A stretch of 64,000 nt of DNA from positions 55,706,501 through 55,770,500 of the forward strand of contig JAKSXM010000007.1 of NCBI GenBank assembly GCA_022575985.1, written 5' to 3'. The DNA comes from Anagrus nilaparvatae. Taxonomy: Eukaryota; Arthropoda; Insecta; Hymenoptera; Mymaridae. Position 1 is the first letter of the stretch; each line of letters starts with the position of its first letter. Made by a program: the position numbers and the translations under genes. This document shows, in pieces, positions 59,290 through 64,000 of this stretch. Below the pieces are notes generated by a model that saw only the letters and a list, made by a program, of their open reading frames with translations, was not told where the DNA came from and searched no databases.

Positions 59290-62159
59290 AAATTAATCAA
59301 TTTATTGGATAATTAATAAAATATCATTTAAAAATAATCGTTAAAAAATGCTCTTTTGAATGGTAATCTTTATATTTATTTGATATTATATTCCTTCGCG
59401 TAAAAAAATCTAGCACTTGTGCACATTGTTTTATAGAATCAAAGGTTAGTATAAGATCTTTACTCATTCTATATATATTATACATTCTTTATACATTCTT
59501 TACTGAAGTTATTAAGATAATTATACATTCTTTAATGAAGAATATTCAATAAGGTAAAATTAATTTTAAATAAAATAATGTAAAATATTTTTAGCCTTGA
59601 TAATAAAGACTGAAAGTGTTCAATTTATTGCAAAAATAAAGGAACAAATTGTTAGCGCAAAAATCAAGTATTTTTGCTTAATATAATTTTATATATATCA
59701 AAGGACATTCAAAAAAATTAACTAATAAATATAAAATAAATATTAAGCAAATTATGGTTATAATTTACTAATACTTTTATTAATTTCATGTAAACTTATT
59801 TTAATGGTTATCTGTTGCATTTTTACTTTATGTGCATGTAAAACGTTATTAAATCAAGCATAGAATCTAATCAGAGTAAACTTTTACTATCGACGGAGAG
59901 AAATACTATTTCCGGATTGATTCTTTATAGAAGATTCACGCAACCCTTAGCTGTTCTTTTAATACATTTTTAACCCTCTGCTAACATTTTTTTTTTTTAC
60001 CAGATGTTCTTTAGAGCAGAAAATCAACTCTGTGTAATATAAAGGTTACTTTTTCATCAACTTTTTATCACTAGACTAGAAAAATATCATTAATTTTTGT
60101 AATATCTTTTTAAGATCCACGATGGGTGATCTTAATTTTTTTTTTTAATTAATAACTTATTAAGATAAATTAGTATTTGAGATTTAAAATTGTTAATAGT
60201 AGTGTAAACATTAATTTTTTTTTGTTTAAAAAAATTTTTAAATACTAGCTGCAATAAAAAGAAAATTAAGCTTCAGGTACTTAATAAAAATATTACTTAT
60301 GCAGTATTTAAAACTTAATTTACAAGGATAAAAATGTTTTCCATAAATAAAAATAATTATTGCCATTATCTTAAGATAAAATTAAATAATAAACAATCCT
60401 GGATCTGTAGAAGAAAAAATAAGGTCGAAATTAAAATTAAATATTTAATTTAGGCGAATTTATCGTATCTTATCTAGAATTTTATGATTTGCGGATTTAC
60501 TAGAAATTGAAATTTTTGGCGTGTTCTCTGTTTTAATTAATAAGAAAAATCGGTAATCTACTGTACACTCAAGATAATGATTATTATATGTACCGTCAAT
60601 TGCAATTAGGCCAAAAAATTAGAAAAAATAAGGATCACATAAGAAAACAGAAAGAAGAAAGTTTATTCAACATTACGAACAACTATCACATTTATGTTGA
60701 AAATAATGATATTATGTCTTACTTGAAAAATATAGGGAACAATGTACGTTTTTAATGTAAATTCATATCAGTAAAATATATTTTTGGAAAAAAATGTTTT
60801 TTTTTGGAAAAAATGTAATTTGGGTAAAAAGGACTTTAGGAAAAAAAAATCATTGGGAAAAACGGATTTGGAAAACTGACCCCCTACCGTCTTAACTTGC
60901 CTTCCAAATAACGCTGCTATCGTTAATTATAATCCTATTATTTTCTAAGTATCTGCTTTAAGCTCTTTTTAACTTTCATTTTTTATTACTAATTCTCTGA
61001 AACTGAAATTAATAAAATAAATATTCTTTTTATAGTAAAAATAGTCAGTTTTTAAAATAAATAGTTTAAAGTTATAGTATTGTCCTAAAAATTTTGTGCT
61101 TTTAGTTTCTAAAAAATGTTTCTCGTAGAAAGCAGAAAACCGAAATTTCACTGATAAGACTCGCCGTGATTTTTTGTCGAAATGGACAAAGATTTTCTTT
61201 TTTTTAAACTTTAAATTTTCCATCATACAACTGTTTTCAATAATAATTATTCTGTGTTACAAAGGGAGGCTCAGTCCTCAATAATAAAGATAACAATAAT
61301 GAAAAAAGTTATAAATTTATAATTCTATATAGATTATGTTTATTATTTATAATAAACTCATCAAGTTAATGGATATTCTTAGCTTATGCAGCCTTTTGAA
61401 GATTCACAAAAATTTCGTCTCAAAAACTACCTTTTTCAAAAAAATTGAAATGTTAATTATAGTGAAATAAAGTAATTAGCTTTGAATATCATTGTCCAAA
61501 AATTAATAATAAAATATCGTTGTTAATGTAACTTAAAAGTAGACTCTCAAGAGAAAAATGAAATTAACCACAGATTTGCATTGTAGCTACGTTTTTTGGA
61601 AGCAAGCCTTAAAATTTTATAATAAAATTGAGGTTTTAGAAGGCTATTAAGAATAATTTTACTGTCGTATAGAGATTGATTTTTTAACATGATTAAGTGA
61701 ATCATAAATTCGTTGTGTAACTTGGCTTCCCAAATATGGTGGTCTACTCTTGTAAGCTACTAAACGGAGTAAATTATTTGATCAATTATTTAAATTCGAT
61801 GTTTCCTTTATACCAGAAATATTTTTTAAAAAGAATAAAAGATAGATAGGATTTGATTAATAATTTTTTCAAATTATGAAGTAATAAAGTTTCATTTTAA
61901 ACGTATATATAACTCATTGTCATTTCATTAGAAGCTTTATTATCTTTTTTAATGGAGCAATTTTCTAAAAGATAATATTCGTTCAAAATAATTAGTTTCT
62001 TTATGTATTATTTAGACACTTTTCCAATAAAAAACAAGAATATGACTTTAATTTTAATTACATGTGTTCTGAATTCATGTTAAAAAATTATATTTCATAA
62101 GATTTTTTTTCATATTTTAACTTTTTTTTTTATTAAAAATTTCTTTTGACCATAATTTT
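59290..62159. other. AT-rich stretch, no gene seen
   Basis: No supported coding region. The 85-codon frame at 60,969-61,226 (minus) is Lys/Phe-rich with no motif. No repeat pairing found. Confidence 0.4.
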
Positions 62160-63000
62160 TAAAATTTTCAAGCAAAGCAGCCTGGTCGTGCAGATCCAAA
62201 AAAACGACTATAAACAACAATTTATAACGCATTTCTAAAACTAATACTGCCACAAAAAAAATTTGGTACTATGTCCAAAAAAAAAAAAAAAAATTAGAAT
62301 GTTAGGTAAAATTTCGATTTTTGATTTTTTGGTATATAAGCACATTTTGAGACCCCAGGAAGCTAAAAAACCGATTTTTAAAAAAGTCTGTATGTGTTTG
62401 TGTGTGTATGTGTGTATGTAATTGGTGATATTTCACAAACATTACGGAGTTAAGACCTAATTTTTTTTTCAAAAATTTTTTTATCAAAAAAGCTCGAGTT
62501 ACTTTTTTTTTTTAATTTGGATGTAATACCTCATTTATTTCCATGAAAGTACTTATATTTGAAAGTATGATTTTTATTCGATATCTCGAATCTGATAATT
62601 AATTTTTTTTAATTTTTTTCCCAAAATCTTCGTCCCAAAAAAGTACAAAAAACACCAAATTTTATTTTCTTATTAACCTATTTTATTTCTATGAGGGTAG
62701 TAGTTTTAGAAAGTTTATTTATAGTAAGTTTTTGGATATGATATTCAAATTTAAAAAAATTTTTTTATCAAAATTAAGAAAACTGCAATATTTTTTTTTT
62801 TTAAGTGTAATATCTAATTTAATTCCATAAAAGTACTAATATCTGGAAATATTGAAATATTTCACAACTATTATGGAATTAAGAGAGAAATGTATGTATG
62901 ATTGCATGGTGGTAATCGGTGATATCAAAACATATTAATGTATTAAGCTTATTGTTTAAGGAATCTTAGTGCCAGCTAGTTGGAAGGGTATTTTTTGTAT
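62160..63000 (-). mobile_element. Tandem-array element, reversed copy
   Basis: Read on the minus strand from 63,000: left end TGCCAACTAGCTGGCA-like (TACCCTTCCAACTAGCTGGC), ATGCAATCATACATACATTT, three diverged monomers (AGTACTTTTATGGAATTAAA; a middle one; AGTACTTTCATGGAAATAAA), a short (CA)n-like tract at about 62,390-62,420, and the right part AGCTTCCTGGGGTCTCAAAA. So it has exactly one roughly 460-bp higher-order unit, in the same order as the long copy at 27-29.5 kb. Confidence 0.65.
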
Positions 63001-63315
63001 GTTTTGGTGGCAAAAATTTTGATTTTGATTCGAGGTATCGAGTAAAAATCAAATTTTCAGATATTAGCACTTTCGTAGAAATAAAAGTATCCAAATAAAT
63101 AAAAAAGTAGTTTGAGATTTCTGATAATAAAAGTAGAAATACAATAATGGTTGTGAAATATCACCGATTATATACATACATACGTATATAGTACACACGC
63201 TGTGAGTGACTTTTTTAAATACCGGTTTTTTAGGTCCCTGGGGTTCCAAAACGTGCTTATATGCCAAAAAATTAAAGTTGTATCTCACACAATGTTCCAC
63301 TACGAGGAACCAAAA
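63001..63315 (+). repeat. Tandem-array element, partial forward copy
   Basis: One monomer (GATTCGAGGTATCGAGTAAA, TTAGCACTTTCGTAGAAATA), then TATATACATACATACGTATA in place of (CA)n, then CCGGTTTTTTAGGTCCCTGG and CCAAAACGTGCTTATATGCC. It abuts the reversed copy head to head, giving a local inverted arrangement. Confidence 0.6.
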
Positions 63316-64000
63316 TAAAATAATATGAAAACGAAATCAAATTTTCATGAAAGCAATTTTTTCAAACGGATCATTGAAAACGGAAAGTTTTCAAATTTTT
63401 TCGTTTTCAAAAAAATGTTGAAACCAATCAGTCCTTCAAACATCCGTTGCACTAATTTTTTGGTTCCATTCAAAAATTTTCCGTTTACAACTAGTTCTTG
63501 GAACAGTTAAGTGCTGAATTTTTCCTTTCTACGGATATTTTGTAACGATTTTTCAATCAGTTTTATTAAAAACGGTCATAAGAGTCTAACAGTTTGTCCA
63601 AGTTGGCATTTATCAGTAGAAAGAGTCAATTATAAGTCAAACATTTAAAAGTAAAGTTTATATCAGTGGTAAATATGAACAACGTCACATCTCACAATAT
63701 GATGTTTTCGAGTAAAACGACTTTAAAGTTAAAAAAAATTATTTTTTTAAATTAGCAAAAAAAATTATAATTTTATGACTTTTTTTTTTTTATTTTTTAG
63801 AAAAATGCTTAAATAATATAACCTGAATTTCATTCTCAATTTTTTATTGTTTATTATTAAATAATAAAGATTTTAAAAATTGAATTAAAGTAAAACGGCA
63901 CTTCTCCAGTGGACATCTGCCGTTTTACTTAAAAATGTAATAAATTTTTTTTCTCACCTTAGATATAGATATAATAAACGTATTAAAATAAAATATACCT
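63316..64000. other. No gene; perfect small hairpin near the end
   Basis: No coding signal. AAGTAAAACGGCA (63,888-63,900) and TGCCGTTTTACTT (63,918-63,930) form a perfect 13-bp stem with a 17-nt loop (CTTCTCCAGTGGACATC). It could be part of a repeat that continues past the window; function unknown. Confidence 0.5.

Overview
This window looks like a repeat-dense, gene-poor piece of a very AT-rich arthropod (probably insect) nuclear genome. The grounds are R1-like and Jockey/CR1-like non-LTR retrotransposons, a decayed Penelope-like GIY-YIG endonuclease, many hairpin-type DNA-transposon derivatives (MITEs, foldbacks), Helitron-like ends, and no operon or prokaryotic gene structure. I could not identify a host gene. 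The only host-like coding trace is a possible C2H2 zinc-finger exon remnant near 24.33-24.43 kb. Placing it in a particular order would be guesswork.

Layout. 0-11.5 kb: a small hairpin MITE, an RT relic (minus), a GCTAGC-rich MITE, a second RT relic (minus) with an (ATT)n tail and a palindromic MITE inserted in it, and one Helitron-like end. 11.53-22.76 kb: a giant inverted repeat of about 11.2 kb. Each arm has a near-identical outer 2.2 kb and an inner array of about 137/138-bp tandem monomers (about 22 on the left, 24 on the right), around a short unique spacer; the arrays differ between arms. 23-31 kb: minisatellite elements, a zinc-finger remnant beside a hairpin, and a family built from a left end, a roughly 155 x 3 = 460-bp higher-order array, a (CA)n tract and a right end. 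That layout recalls Helentron-associated elements. 31-39 kb: Helitron-like 3' ends and MITE copies. 39.4-44.8 kb: a nest with a TA-flanked MITE, an internally deleted R1-like element whose gag is fused to fragments of its ORF2, a 1.54-kb foldback, a 5'-truncated R1-like copy, and a 1.07-kb near-perfect hairpin. 47.0-49.8 kb: the best-preserved gene, a 5'-truncated non-LTR retrotransposon with an uninterrupted RT frame. 53-58 kb: diverged repeat relics. 59.0-59.3 kb: Penelope-like relic. 62.1-63.3 kb: further copies of the tandem-array family in inverted arrangement.

The features do not form a pathway; the window is a record of mobile-element insertion, foldback formation and local repeat expansion. 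Coordinates of repeats are by eye and good to about 5-20 bp unless an exact terminal motif is quoted.
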